A program made the translations under genes and the position numbers. DNA of 54,800 bases from Alphaproteobacteria bacterium. GTDB lineage: Bacteria; Pseudomonadota; Alphaproteobacteria; Caulobacterales; Parvularculaceae. Numbering within the stretch: position 1 is the stretch's first letter; every line of letters begins with the position of its first letter. This document shows, piece by piece, positions 34,588-42,121 of this stretch. Below the pieces are notes generated by a model, which did no database searches, had not been told where the DNA came from, and saw only the letters and a list, made by a program, of their open reading frames with translations. The stretch covers positions 1 through 54,800 of the forward strand of contig JAUHYK010000023.1 in NCBI GenBank assembly GCA_030426465.1, written 5' to 3'.

Positions 34588-35273
34588 CCTTGCCTAACCC
34601 GATAGGCGCAGCGCCGGGCGCCGGCGAGGATATGTTCTTCGCGGGTGACCGTCGTATCCTTGCCCAGCACATCGGAAAAAACTTTCAGCTCACCCGCGCA
34701 AAGCCCGGTGCAGGCTTTCGCCGCCGAACAGATCGGGCAATGGTTCTCGATGAGCAGCCAGTCGCGCCCGTCTTTGTTGGCTTCCGCCATATAGCCTTCA
34801 TCCGAACGCGCTTTCGCCAGGCGCTTGACGCGCTCGCCAATGGTTTTTGCACTCTCAAGTTTTTCGCCATAGGCCGCGCGCTGCATGTCGCCATGTTTTT
34901 TGATGAATTTCTGCAGGCCTTCGGCGCCGAACAATTCCTCGACGGACTGGATCATCTCGACGGCGAGCGATTGATGCGCATCGGGAAAGACCCGCGCCGA
35001 AGCCTCCGTCAGCGACCAGACTTTTTGCGGCCGTCCGCGGCCCTTGGCTTGCGAACGCGCACAGACAAGCCCCTCCTCTTCGAGCGCATAAAGCTGCAAC
35101 CGCGCCGCCATAGGCGTGACGCCTAGCGCCGGACCGATATCGGACGCGCACAACTCCCCCTCGCGTTTCAGCATGTCGAGGATGGCCGCGCGCGTCGCGC
35201 CAGTCTCGCCCGTGGCCGCTGTGTTTTTTGACCTATCGGCTTTCTTGATGGTCGTCTTCGAAATTTTGCTCAT
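34584..35273 (-). CDS. SufR-like winged-helix regulator with C-terminal cysteine cluster
   Basis: A 229-residue regulator. A winged helix (about 28-95: RAAILDMLKREGELCASDIGPALGVTPMAARLQLYALEEEGLVCARS) is followed by a Gly/Arg turn, a dimer helix and a C-terminal cluster: CPICSAAKACTGLCAGEL (four cysteines) and later ARRCAYRV. This arrangement is like the Fe-S-sensing SufR group (ArsR-like, COG2345). The likely signal is an iron-sulfur cluster, and thus redox or iron state. It is divergent from a VOC protein operon. The intervening 81 bp hold two copies of an 18-bp palindrome that are good operator candidates, one next to its own start codon, so autoregulation is likely. Confidence 0.82.
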   Translation of the reverse strand: MSKISKTTIKKADRSKNTAATGETGATRAAILDMLKREGELCASDIGPALGVTPMAARLQLYALEEEGLVCARSQAKGRGRPQKVWSLTEASARVFPDAHQSLAVEMIQSVEELFGAEGLQKFIKKHGDMQRAAYGEKLESAKTIGERVKRLAKARSDEGYMAEANKDGRDWLLIENHCPICSAAKACTGLCAGELKVFSDVLGKDTTVTREEHILAGARRCAYRVRQG

Positions 35274-35283
35274 CGCTTATTTA

Positions 35284-35301
35284 TAAAAGTTCTTGCTTTC
35301 A
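35284..35301. promoter_or_regulatory. Operator-like palindrome, copy 1
   Basis: TAAAAG-N6-CTTTCA, spacer TTCTTG. It ends 54 bp before the VOC gene start and begins 11 bp upstream of the divergent regulator ATG. The arms are the same as in the second copy, apart from one base (TAAAAG versus TGAAAG). Confidence 0.55.
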
Positions 35302-35318
35302 AAAACAAGGCCGATTAT

Positions 35319-35336
35319 TGAAAGTATATTCTTTCA
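35319..35336. promoter_or_regulatory. Operator-like palindrome, copy 2
   Basis: TGAAAG-N6-CTTTCA, a perfect 6-bp inverted repeat with spacer TATATT. It lies 35 bp from copy 1, centre to centre (close to three and a half helical turns). It ends 19 bp before the VOC gene ATG, so binding would block that promoter or its start. Confidence 0.6.
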
Positions 35337-35354
35337 TAAATAAGGGAGACGACA

Positions 35355-35831
35355 ATGACCAAAGAAACGGAGAAACCCGGCCCGGATCAGACCACCGGCC
35401 CCCGCATTGAACATGTGAATCTGATCGTCACGGCCATTGATCCGACCGTGAAATTCCTGACCGCGGCCTTTCCCGACTGGGCGATCCGCGGCGAAGGCGG
35501 CGGCGAATGGGCGGGAATTCCGCGCCGCTGGGTGCATGTGGGCGATGACGCCAATTACATCACGCTCAATGAGTTCCACTTGCCGACGGCGGCGCGCGGG
35601 CGTCATCGCGAATTGCAGAGCGCAGAGCCCGGCCTTGCCCATATCGGCTTTGAAGTCGCCGATCTCGACAAAATTGTGCGCCAGCTCAAAGACGCCGGTT
35701 ATGAGCCTGATCATCTCGGCGAGACGCATCCGCACCGGCGCAATCTCTATTACGTCGACGCCGAGGGGCTTGAGTTCGAATTCGTTGAATATTCCAGCCG
35801 CATTCCGGCGGAAAAAAACCTTTATCAATAG
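35355..35831 (+). CDS. VOC-superfamily (glyoxalase-fold) protein
   Basis: A 158-residue protein with the VOC beta-alpha-beta-beta-beta repeats: RIEHVNLIVTAIDPTVKFLTAAF and LAHIGFEVADLDKIVRQLKDAGYEP, and the C-terminal metal-ligand region (RNLYYVDAEGLEFEFVEYS). A metal site of His and Glu residues is likely. Members include glyoxalase I, dioxygenases and resistance proteins, so the substrate is open. The ribosome site AAGGGAGA is good. It is first in a run with the 26-aa peptide and a flavodoxin-fold reductase, behind two operator-like palindromes next to a SufR-like regulator. A redox or electrophile response fits. Confidence 0.85.
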   Translation: MTKETEKPGPDQTTGPRIEHVNLIVTAIDPTVKFLTAAFPDWAIRGEGGGEWAGIPRRWVHVGDDANYITLNEFHLPTAARGRHRELQSAEPGLAHIGFEVADLDKIVRQLKDAGYEPDHLGETHPHRRNLYYVDAEGLEFEFVEYSSRIPAEKNLYQ

Positions 35832-35840
35832 GAGGCGGCG

Positions 35841-35921
35841 ATGACCATGATGAGAACGATGCATGATGGCGGCGATCTCGCCGAGGCTCTGCGCCGCTTG
35901 ATGGAGCGCAACCACAAATGA
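35841..35921 (+). CDS. 26-residue peptide between VOC and reductase genes
   Basis: Reads MTMMRTMHDGGDLAEALRRL plus six more residues. It is well placed: GGAGG lies 5 bp before the ATG, it begins 9 bp after the VOC stop, and its TGA overlaps the ATG of the next gene (ATGA). It is Met-rich at the front and helical with an amphipathic C-terminal half. A real small protein or a leader that couples translation to the reductase are both possible. It is too short for routine gene calling. Confidence 0.55.
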   Translation: MTMMRTMHDGGDLAEALRRLMERNHK

Positions 35922-36430
35922 CTATTCTCTCCATTCTAGGGTCGAGCCGCGCTGACGGAGACACAGCGCGGCTCCTTAACGCCGTCCTCGGCCATCTTCC
36001 GGGTACAGAGCGGGTTGATCTCGGAGCGTTGCGGATCGGCCCCTATTCCTACACCCACGCAAACGCCGATGATGATTTCCTGTCGCTCGCCCAGGCGATG
36101 CTGAAAGCGCAGGCGATCGTCGTCGCCAGCCCGGTTTACTGGTACACCATGAGCGCGCAGATGAAGCTGTTTTTCGACCGCCTCTCGGACCTCACCGATC
36201 CGCCTTATAAAACCATCGGCAAACAGCTTGCGGGCAAGACGCTCTTCGTCGTCGCGACAGGCTCCGATCCGCAACCGCCAGAATCCTTCATCCATCCGTT
36301 TGAAGACAGCGCCGGCTATTTCAACATGCAATGGGGCGGCGTTTTTTACCGACCGGGCGCGCCAACGCTCAGCGGTGACGATCAACGCGCGGCAGAGGCG
36401 TTCGCCAAATCTATCGCCGCCGCACGCTGA
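35918..36430 (+). CDS. Flavodoxin-fold NAD(P)H-dependent oxidoreductase
   Basis: A 170-residue protein with the flavodoxin-like FMN fold: ILGSSRADGDTARLL (phosphate loop, residues 6-20), then AIVVASPVYWYTMSAQMKLFFDRL (about 85-108), and FFVVATGSDPQPPES-like (LFVVATGSDPQ). It should bind FMN and reduce quinones, azo compounds or iron complexes with NAD(P)H. It is translated from an ATGA overlap with the 26-aa peptide, in the same run as the VOC gene. Control by the SufR-like regulator next door is inferred from the operator-like palindromes. Confidence 0.85.
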   Translation: MTILSILGSSRADGDTARLLNAVLGHLPGTERVDLGALRIGPYSYTHANADDDFLSLAQAMLKAQAIVVASPVYWYTMSAQMKLFFDRLSDLTDPPYKTIGKQLAGKTLFVVATGSDPQPPESFIHPFEDSAGYFNMQWGGVFYRPGAPTLSGDDQRAAEAFAKSIAAAR

Positions 36431-36623
36431 CGCGGCGCCTGCCCCGTATCTATCTTTTTTCCGGCGCGAAATCGCCTCAATCGCAATCAATGCTCGCCCC
36501 TGACAAGGCGCGAAAGCGCCTTTCACCGGGGGAGAGATACCGATGGCCATCAGCCGTCCATCCAGTCGTGCATCCGACGTTTATCCAAGGGTTTTCGCGC
36601 CTTTCGGGCTATTTGCAAAGACC

Positions 36624-36639
36624 TGTGATCTACGTCACT
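36624..36639. promoter_or_regulatory. CRP-like site upstream of the duplicated cassette
   Basis: TGTGATCTACGTCACT matches the CRP consensus TGTGA-N6-TCACA at nine of ten fixed positions. It lies 53 bp before the first cassette ATG, in the 261-bp region after the reductase gene. CRP/FNR-family regulation of the cassette is likely but inferred. Confidence 0.5.
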
Positions 36640-36691
36640 CATGCCCGCCCCCCGCCTGGCGTAGCTTCATCCCATCAGCAGGGGGCATCCT

Positions 36692-37177
36692 ATGAACTGG
36701 CTTATTCCACTTTCCGCAACACAAACCGTATTGCTGGCCGCGCTCGGTCTTAAAGTCGTCGCCATCGACATGCGCACGGACGATATCGCCGAAGCGGTCA
36801 AAGCCCAGCCGACGCAAGTCCAGACGCAGGCCGATCCCGCCGCACTGTCATGGGATAACGCGCGCAGCGCCTCTCTAAGCGGCGACGAGATGCGCAAAAT
36901 CATCCGCGAAGAAGTCGCCGCGCTTGAAACGCCTGCGCGCGCCGCATCGGCGCCCGCGCAGCCCGTCAAACCGCAACACACGCCGCAGCAAGTCAAAACC
37001 GCCGTGACCGCTGTGGATCGTGAAATCAATTATTTCAGAAGCCGCGGCGCCATCGACGAAGTCGAAATGGCCGGCCTGCAGGCGAAGATCGCAAAATTAC
37101 CTTTGGCCGAACGGCGCGCCGCGCTTACGAGCCTCACCAAAGCCATGAGCAAAGGTGAAATCGACGGCTGGATGTAA
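36692..37177 (+). CDS. Cassette copy 1, protein A: membrane-anchored coiled-coil protein
   Basis: A 161-residue protein with one N-terminal membrane helix (MNWLIPLSATQTVLLAALGLKVV, about 3-23), a short acidic linker, an amphipathic helix (GDEMRKIIREEVAAL, about 67-81), a Pro/Gln-rich spacer and a C-terminal helical domain (MAGLQAKIAKLPLAERRAALTSL then AMSKGEIDGW). The orientation is probably N-in, with the rest periplasmic. It is clearly paralogous to the protein at 37.9 kb, with the same three blocks in the same order. The family is unknown to me. Its stop is 33 bp before the secreted partner gene. A CRP-like site lies upstream. Confidence 0.75.
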   Translation: MNWLIPLSATQTVLLAALGLKVVAIDMRTDDIAEAVKAQPTQVQTQADPAALSWDNARSASLSGDEMRKIIREEVAALETPARAASAPAQPVKPQHTPQQVKTAVTAVDREINYFRSRGAIDEVEMAGLQAKIAKLPLAERRAALTSLTKAMSKGEIDGWM

Positions 37178-37210
37178 TGAACCTGTAACCTGATAGAGGG
37201 AGAGACTAAC

Positions 37211-37633
37211 ATGACACTGAACCGTAAATTTCTGATCGGCGGCATCGCCGCAGCCTTCACTTCCACCGCCGCCATCGCCGGCATGGTGCAACCAGCGCCC
37301 GTCGATGTGGACCTTGCGACTTTCTTCGCTGGCGGCGACATGCTAAGCGCGCGTTATGCGCCGAACAAGAATGAGTTCATCGGTTGCGGTGTGCGCAAAT
37401 TCGATGACGGCGTCGGCGGCGCCACCGCCTTTGGCTTTTGTCAGGCTGAAGACGCCGATGGCGAACGCGCTTTTTGCAACACCGACAATGAAGACCTCCT
37501 CGACGCCATCGAGGCAAGCGCCGATTATGGCTATGTGACCTTTAGCTGGGATGAAAAAACCGGTCAGTGCACACGCATCGGCTTTTCGAACCAGTCTTTC
37601 TATGTGCCGCCAAAGGTCGGCAGCAACCTCTAA
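37211..37633 (+). CDS. Cassette copy 1, protein B: secreted four-cysteine protein
   Basis: A 140-residue protein with a signal peptide (MTLNRKFLIGGIAAAFTSTAAIAG, cleavage near 24). The mature part starts VQPAPVDVDL and has four cysteines, at 59, 77, 89 and 120. All four are conserved in the paralog (59, 76, 88, 118), so two disulfides are likely. The pattern IGCG-RK, GFCQ-DAD and QSFY is shared. The ribosome site GAGGGAGAG is very strong. I do not recognise the fold. It appears to work with protein A, because both are duplicated together. Confidence 0.75.
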   Translation: MTLNRKFLIGGIAAAFTSTAAIAGMVQPAPVDVDLATFFAGGDMLSARYAPNKNEFIGCGVRKFDDGVGGATAFGFCQAEDADGERAFCNTDNEDLLDAIEASADYGYVTFSWDEKTGQCTRIGFSNQSFYVPPKVGSNL

Positions 37634-37671
37634 ACAACCAGCAATTTCAGTTGCATTCGTTGCGTAAGCTG

Positions 37672-37701
37672 CGCCGGGCGGGTCACCCCGTCCGGCGTTT
37701 T
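37672..37701 (+). terminator. Rho-independent terminator after cassette copy 1
   Basis: CGCCGGGCGGG and CCCGTCCGGCG form a stem with one G-T wobble around a TCAC loop, followed by TTTT. It lies 38 bp after the stop of protein B and separates the first cassette from the second, so the two copies are probably separate transcripts. Confidence 0.6.
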
Positions 37702-37917
37702 GCCAATTCTATTTTTCACCGTGACCCTTCCCGACCAAGATTGACAGCGTTGCGGCGGCGGCTCTAAATGCCGGAATTGTTGCACGATGGGGGAGCTTGT
37801 GTTGCAACGCGGCAATTATCTTCGAATGCTGGAGCGGCGCAACGTGCTGTCAGAGCAAGCATTGCGCGCGCGCCGGACATTGTCGGCACTCCGCGCCGGG
37901 AAAGGCGGTCGCTGTTG

Positions 37918-38439
37918 ATGAAATGGCTCGTACCGCTTTCGGCGTTCCAAACGCTGTTGCTTGTCATGCTGGGCCTTCACGCCATCAAGCTTGATATGCG
38001 CACGGATCAACTTGTCGATTCGGTAGACACCCTGAACCGGGACATTCAGCAAGCCTCGCCCGATACAGCGCCGATCCAGTGGGCCGCAGCGTCCTCGAGT
38101 GATGGCGGTCTCACCGCCGATGACATTCGCATGATCATGCGTGAGGAGTATCAAGCGATCGCCGGAGAAGAAGGCGCCGCAACGCCTGTGCGCTCGGCGG
38201 CGACGTCATCATCGTCACCGCAACAGCCGGCGCCCGTTTACGATCAACGACAAACGGTGCTGACCCAATCCGCGATCGATCAGGAAATGGAACGCCTCAG
38301 ATCCATGAATGTGGTTCCGCCTGCAGACATGATGTCGTTGCAGGCGAAGATTGCCGAACTGCCGCCCGAGGCCCGGCGCGCAGCGTTGATCCGTCTTACA
38401 AAGGCGATCAACAGCGGTGAGATCAAGGGCCAGTTTTAA
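37918..38439 (+). CDS. Cassette copy 2, protein A paralog: membrane-anchored coiled-coil protein
   Basis: A 173-residue paralog of the protein at 36.7 kb. The shared blocks are MKWLVPLSAFQTLLLVMLGLHAI-KLDMRTD (membrane helix, then a conserved DMRTD), LTADDIRMIMREEY, and the C-terminal MMSLQAKIAELPPEARRAALIRLTKAINSGEIKG. The linkers differ, being Ser/Gln/Pro-rich here. The start is the ATG at 37918, in front of the membrane helix; the upstream open stretch to 37768 has no signal. The following gene starts 35 bp after the stop, the same spacing as in copy 1. Confidence 0.75.
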   Translation: MKWLVPLSAFQTLLLVMLGLHAIKLDMRTDQLVDSVDTLNRDIQQASPDTAPIQWAAASSSDGGLTADDIRMIMREEYQAIAGEEGAATPVRSAATSSSSPQQPAPVYDQRQTVLTQSAIDQEMERLRSMNVVPPADMMSLQAKIAELPPEARRAALIRLTKAINSGEIKGQF

Positions 38440-38474
38440 CACCAGACACAATTGATCCATTGAGGGAGAACACT

Positions 38475-38885
38475 ATGAAGTTGAAATCTAAAATTCTCGC
38501 AGCCGGCGTCGCTGTCGCGCTCATGTCGACAGCCGCCATCGCCGGTTACAAACAACCCGCGCCGGTCGATGTCGACCTCGTCAACCGCACCGCGCTTGGC
38601 GACATGGTGTCGGCGCAGCAAGCAAAGGATGAAGTGACCTATATCGGCTGCGGCATCCGCAAAATTCAGACGGGCGCAGGTGTCGCCTCCACCGGATTCT
38701 GCCAGGCGCGTGACGCGGATGAAGAGCAATTCACCTGCTTCACGCAAGACCCCGAGCTACTCGCCGCGACAGCAACCACTGGCGATTTCAGCTTCATCAC
38801 CTTTGCCTGGAATGAAGACGGCGAATGCACCTATATCGGCGTGTCGACCCAGTCGTTCTACCTGACCGAAAAAATGGTCAAGTAG
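38475..38885 (+). CDS. Cassette copy 2, protein B paralog: secreted four-cysteine protein
   Basis: A 136-residue paralog of the protein at 37.2 kb: signal peptide MKLKSKILAAGVAVALMSTAAIAG, mature start YKQPAPVDVDL, and cysteines at 59, 76, 88 and 118. The ATG at 38475 is preceded by GAGGGAG. Conserved features with copy 1 are IGCGIRK, GFCQARDAD and ECTYIGVSTQSFY. The other residues vary more than the anchor protein does. The family is unknown. It is followed by a 151-bp gap before the TolB/TPR gene. Confidence 0.75.
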   Translation: MKLKSKILAAGVAVALMSTAAIAGYKQPAPVDVDLVNRTALGDMVSAQQAKDEVTYIGCGIRKIQTGAGVASTGFCQARDADEEQFTCFTQDPELLAATATTGDFSFITFAWNEDGECTYIGVSTQSFYLTEKMVK

Positions 38886-39036
38886 CGCTGGCGTTCCAGG
38901 ACATTGCGCGGGCCGCAGGACAATGTCTTGCGGCCTGTTTCTGTATCGAACCTTTTCAGGCCGTCCGATAACGGACGATCCCGCCTGTCGCCATCGCCTT
39001 TAAGCCATGCTATATGGTCGTCAGGCAGGGGCGGGA

Positions 39037-40896
39037 ATGAACAATATTTTCAAAGAACTACGGCGGCGCAACGTATTTCGTGTCGCTGGCGTCTATGGGG
39101 TTGTCGGCTGGCTCCTGGCGCAGGTGGCCGCGACACTTGAAAACGCCGTCGGCCTGCCCGCCTGGTTTGACGGCATGGTCGTCAGCCTTTTGTTCATTGG
39201 CTTTCCCGTCGCCATGATTCTCGCCTGGGCGTTCGAGATGACGCCCGACGGCGTCAAGCCCACCGCCGCCGTGCCGGAGGGCGCGAGCATCGCACAAAAG
39301 ACCGGCCGCAAACTCGATATCGCCATCCTTTGCGGCCTGGCGCTGGTGGCGCTCATCATCATCGCCGACCGGGTGATCCCCCATAGCGGCGCCGGCGCGG
39401 TGCGGCAGGCGGCGCAAGAAGGCGCGGCGTCGGTCGCGGTCCTTCCCTTCATCGACCTCTCCCCCGACGGCGATCAGGAATATTTCTCCGATGGCATTTC
39501 AGAAGAGATATTGAACGTCCTTGTGCGCATTCCCGATCTGAAAGTCGCGGGCCGCACATCAAGCTTTTCCTTCAAGGGCAAGAATGACGATCTGCGGATC
39601 ATTGGCGACACGCTCGGCGTTGATCACGTGCTCGAAGGCAGCGTCAGGAAATCCGGCGCGCAATTGCGCATCACCGCGCAGCTTATCCGCTCCGAAGACG
39701 GCTTCCATCTGTGGTCGGAAACCTATGACCGCGAGCTGACCGACATTTTCAACATTCAGGACGATATCGCAAAGGCGGTCGCGAAAGAACTCGCCTTGTC
39801 GCTTGGCCTGAAAGCCGGTGAAACGCTGGTCACCGACCGCACCGACGATGTTGTCGCCTATGAAAAATATCTCAAGGCCAAACAGCTCATCCTCGCGCGC
39901 GGGCTAGGCAATTTAAACGCCGCTTTGTTGCTGCTGAATGAGACCACAGCGCGCGATCCGAATTTTGCGCCGGCCTGGGCGGGGATCGCCTATGTTTATG
40001 CGATCTACGAAGCCTATCAGCCCGCACTCCCCCCAACTGGCGACTATCATCAATGGCGCGCCATCGGCCGCGCCGCCGCGACGCGCGCCATCGCGCTCGA
40101 TCCGACAAACGCCGAAGCCTATAGCCAGCTCGGCGCCTTTCTTTACTACGATCACGACTTCATCCCCGCATTCAAAGCCTTGGATCGGGCCGTCGAACTG
40201 GCGCCAGAGAATTCAAGCGTCCTCGATAATGCAGCGCAGGCGCTTAATTTCGTGGGCTATTTCCACGAGGCGGAAGCGCTTTCCAAACGCGCTATCGCCA
40301 TTGATCCGCTGGTGCCGATCTTTCAGAACACCCTTGGCAATGCTTACTCGTTTGGCGGCGCCTATTTCCCCGAGATTGACGTCAATGCGGCGGCGCTCGC
40401 GCAATTTCGCAAAGTGGCCGACAAACTCGGCGCGACCTTACCCTTCGCTTACTGGAATTTGTTCTGGAGTTATTTTCATCAATCTGATTTCGATGCAGCG
40501 ATGGCGGCCGTGAATGAGGGCGTTTCGGCGGGCATGATCTCGGAGGAAAATAGGGCCGACGCTGAAAACTTGGTCAACGCGGCCCGGCAAGGCGACGCCG
40601 CGCTTAAGGAATTCGTTCTACAGGAAACGCGCGCCATGCAGGAGGTTGCGGACTATCTCGGCGACGCTGACCTTTTGGTCGAGCGGCTTCTTCCCTTCTG
40701 GGAGGGCGATTACCTTTATGAGCCGCTATATACCTTGTTCCACACAACGGAAATTTATCAGCATCCGCGCTGGCGCGAACAGATGAAGAAAGACGGCGTT
40801 GTCGATCTGTGGCGCTCGCGCGGTTTCCCGCCCTGGTGCAAGCCTGTCGGCGCTGATGATTTCGAATGCGCCACCGAAATTGCGGCGGCCCCATAA
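39037..40896 (+). CDS. Membrane protein with TolB/FlgO-like domain and TPR repeats
   Basis: A 619-residue protein. The N-terminus has two or three membrane helices (about 20-100, LRRRNVFRVAGVYGVVGWLLAQV at the start). Then comes a TolB/FlgO-like domain (VAVLPFIDLSPDGDQEYFSDGISEEILNVLVRIPDLKVAGRTSSFSFKG). The C-terminal half is TPR-like (AALLLLNETTARDPNFAPAWAGIAYVYAIYEAY and later repeats such as AYSQLGAFLYYDHDFIPAFKALDRAVEL). The ATG at 39037 with GGGGCGGGA fits. It resembles proteins seen beside adenylate-cyclase domains in other alphaproteobacteria, but no cyclase domain is here. It may act as a scaffold. Neighbour: the duplicated cassette upstream. Confidence 0.8.
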   Translation: MNNIFKELRRRNVFRVAGVYGVVGWLLAQVAATLENAVGLPAWFDGMVVSLLFIGFPVAMILAWAFEMTPDGVKPTAAVPEGASIAQKTGRKLDIAILCGLALVALIIIADRVIPHSGAGAVRQAAQEGAASVAVLPFIDLSPDGDQEYFSDGISEEILNVLVRIPDLKVAGRTSSFSFKGKNDDLRIIGDTLGVDHVLEGSVRKSGAQLRITAQLIRSEDGFHLWSETYDRELTDIFNIQDDIAKAVAKELALSLGLKAGETLVTDRTDDVVAYEKYLKAKQLILARGLGNLNAALLLLNETTARDPNFAPAWAGIAYVYAIYEAYQPALPPTGDYHQWRAIGRAAATRAIALDPTNAEAYSQLGAFLYYDHDFIPAFKALDRAVELAPENSSVLDNAAQALNFVGYFHEAEALSKRAIAIDPLVPIFQNTLGNAYSFGGAYFPEIDVNAAALAQFRKVADKLGATLPFAYWNLFWSYFHQSDFDAAMAAVNEGVSAGMISEENRADAENLVNAARQGDAALKEFVLQETRAMQEVADYLGDADLLVERLLPFWEGDYLYEPLYTLFHTTEIYQHPRWREQMKKDGVVDLWRSRGFPPWCKPVGADDFECATEIAAAP

Positions 40897-40932
40897 CACC
40901 TCCCTCATCTCGACAGGAAAGAGAGAACAGAT

Positions 40933-41412
40933 ATGAAAAAGTCAGTCTCGGCCCTCGCCTTCATCGCCCTCGCCGCCTGTGTAAAGCCAGCGGCGACCGA
41001 CGCCCCGTCAGCAGGCGACGCCTCGCGCGCGATTGTTCAGGAAGTCTATGCCGGGTTTGAGGCCGGCGATATGGACAAAGTCACCGGCGTCATGGCCGAA
41101 GACATTGTCTGGAACGAGGCTGAGGGAAATCCTTATGCGGACAAAAACCCTTATGTGGGCCCGGACGCGGTGCTGACGGGCCTCTTCGCCCGCCTCGGCG
41201 GCGAGTGGGACGGCTTTGCGGCGATCCCGTCGGAATTCGTCGCCGAAGATGACCGCGTCATCGTCTTTGGCCGCTATAGCGGAACCTATAAGGCCACCGG
41301 TAAATCCATGGACGCGCCCTTCGTTCATTCATGGACCGTCACGGACGGCAAGATCAGCGCCTTCCAGCAATATACGGACACGGCCGAGCACGCGGCCGTC
41401 ATGAGCGAATAG
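40933..41412 (+). CDS. SnoaL-like lipoprotein
   Basis: A 159-residue protein with a lipobox (ALAAC, Cys at 16) and a SnoaL/NTF2-like domain: VQEVYAGFEAGDMDKVTGVMAEDIVWNEAEG at the front, then VFGRYSGTYKATGKSMDAPFVHSWTVTDGKISAFQQYTDTAEHA. The family binds small molecules in a cone-shaped cavity. No catalytic residue is assigned. A good ribosome site (GGAAAGAGAG) precedes the ATG. It lies 36 bp after the TolB/TPR gene and 4 bp before the first of the membrane paralogs, so it may be part of that run. Confidence 0.8.
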   Translation: MKKSVSALAFIALAACVKPAATDAPSAGDASRAIVQEVYAGFEAGDMDKVTGVMAEDIVWNEAEGNPYADKNPYVGPDAVLTGLFARLGGEWDGFAAIPSEFVAEDDRVIVFGRYSGTYKATGKSMDAPFVHSWTVTDGKISAFQQYTDTAEHAAVMSE

Positions 41413-41416
41413 AGCG

Positions 41417-42121
41417 ATGATCCTCCGCCGCGTCATCAACCATGTAAAAAATCAGGAATGGACGGCAGTCTTTCTCGACTTCGTCATCGTCGTCATGGGC
41501 GTTTTCATCGGTATTCAGGTCGCCAACTGGAACGAAGCGCAAGGATATGCCGCGAAAGAGGCGGTCATTCTGGCGCAACTTCAATCGGAATTTCAGTCCG
41601 CCGACGAACTGACGCGTAGCGCAAAGAAAAACAATGACGCCTATATTGACGCGACCCTCGAGGTCTTGCGCGTCATTCAAAACGGTGAAGAACCAGCGGA
41701 TAGAACTGCATTCTTGCAGACCCTTTCCCAGTCCGGGCAGTTTGCCAGCGTTCCAATTGAACCCACGACACTGACGGAGTTGATTTCGTCTGGCGGATTA
41801 TCTGACCTTTCTTCCCCGGAGCTTCGCCGGGCGCTCATTCGGTATCACGAATTGATGACAGTGCATCAACAAAGCGCAAACCTTGTTTTGGATCGCATTT
41901 CAGCGCCGCATGACGGGTTTCATCGCGCTGTATTTGTAAATCCAGACTTTAAGGACGATGGGCAAGAACTTCTGTCCGACTATGACTGGGATGTTTTGCC
42001 AGAGGCGCGTGAACAGTTCCAGGTGCTCGTCTACGGCAAGCTTGGCCTGTCCCAACAGTTGGCGGAATTGTCATCGCGCAGCGAAGTCGTTCTTGCAGAG
42101 ATCGAAAAGGCGCAGAAATAA
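41417..42121 (+). CDS. Tandem single-pass membrane paralog 1
   Basis: A 234-residue protein. The front is MILRRVINHVKNQEWTAVFL followed by a membrane helix (about 20-37, DFVIVVMGVFIGIQV) ending in an ANWNEA block. The first 45 residues closely match the next two proteins. The rest is helical and probably periplasmic, and it is divergent between the three. The layout resembles DUF6090-type small membrane proteins, which lack a known role. It follows the SnoaL-like gene after 4 bp, and its stop overlaps the next start by one base (TAATG). Confidence 0.75.
   Translation: MILRRVINHVKNQEWTAVFLDFVIVVMGVFIGIQVANWNEAQGYAAKEAVILAQLQSEFQSADELTRSAKKNNDAYIDATLEVLRVIQNGEEPADRTAFLQTLSQSGQFASVPIEPTTLTELISSGGLSDLSSPELRRALIRYHELMTVHQQSANLVLDRISAPHDGFHRAVFVNPDFKDDGQELLSDYDWDVLPEAREQFQVLVYGKLGLSQQLAELSSRSEVVLAEIEKAQK

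Noticed and set aside
37780-37808. GTTGCA repeated before the second cassette
   Set aside because: TTGTTGCAC and GTGTTGCAAC look like an inverted pair but match in only five bases, close to chance.
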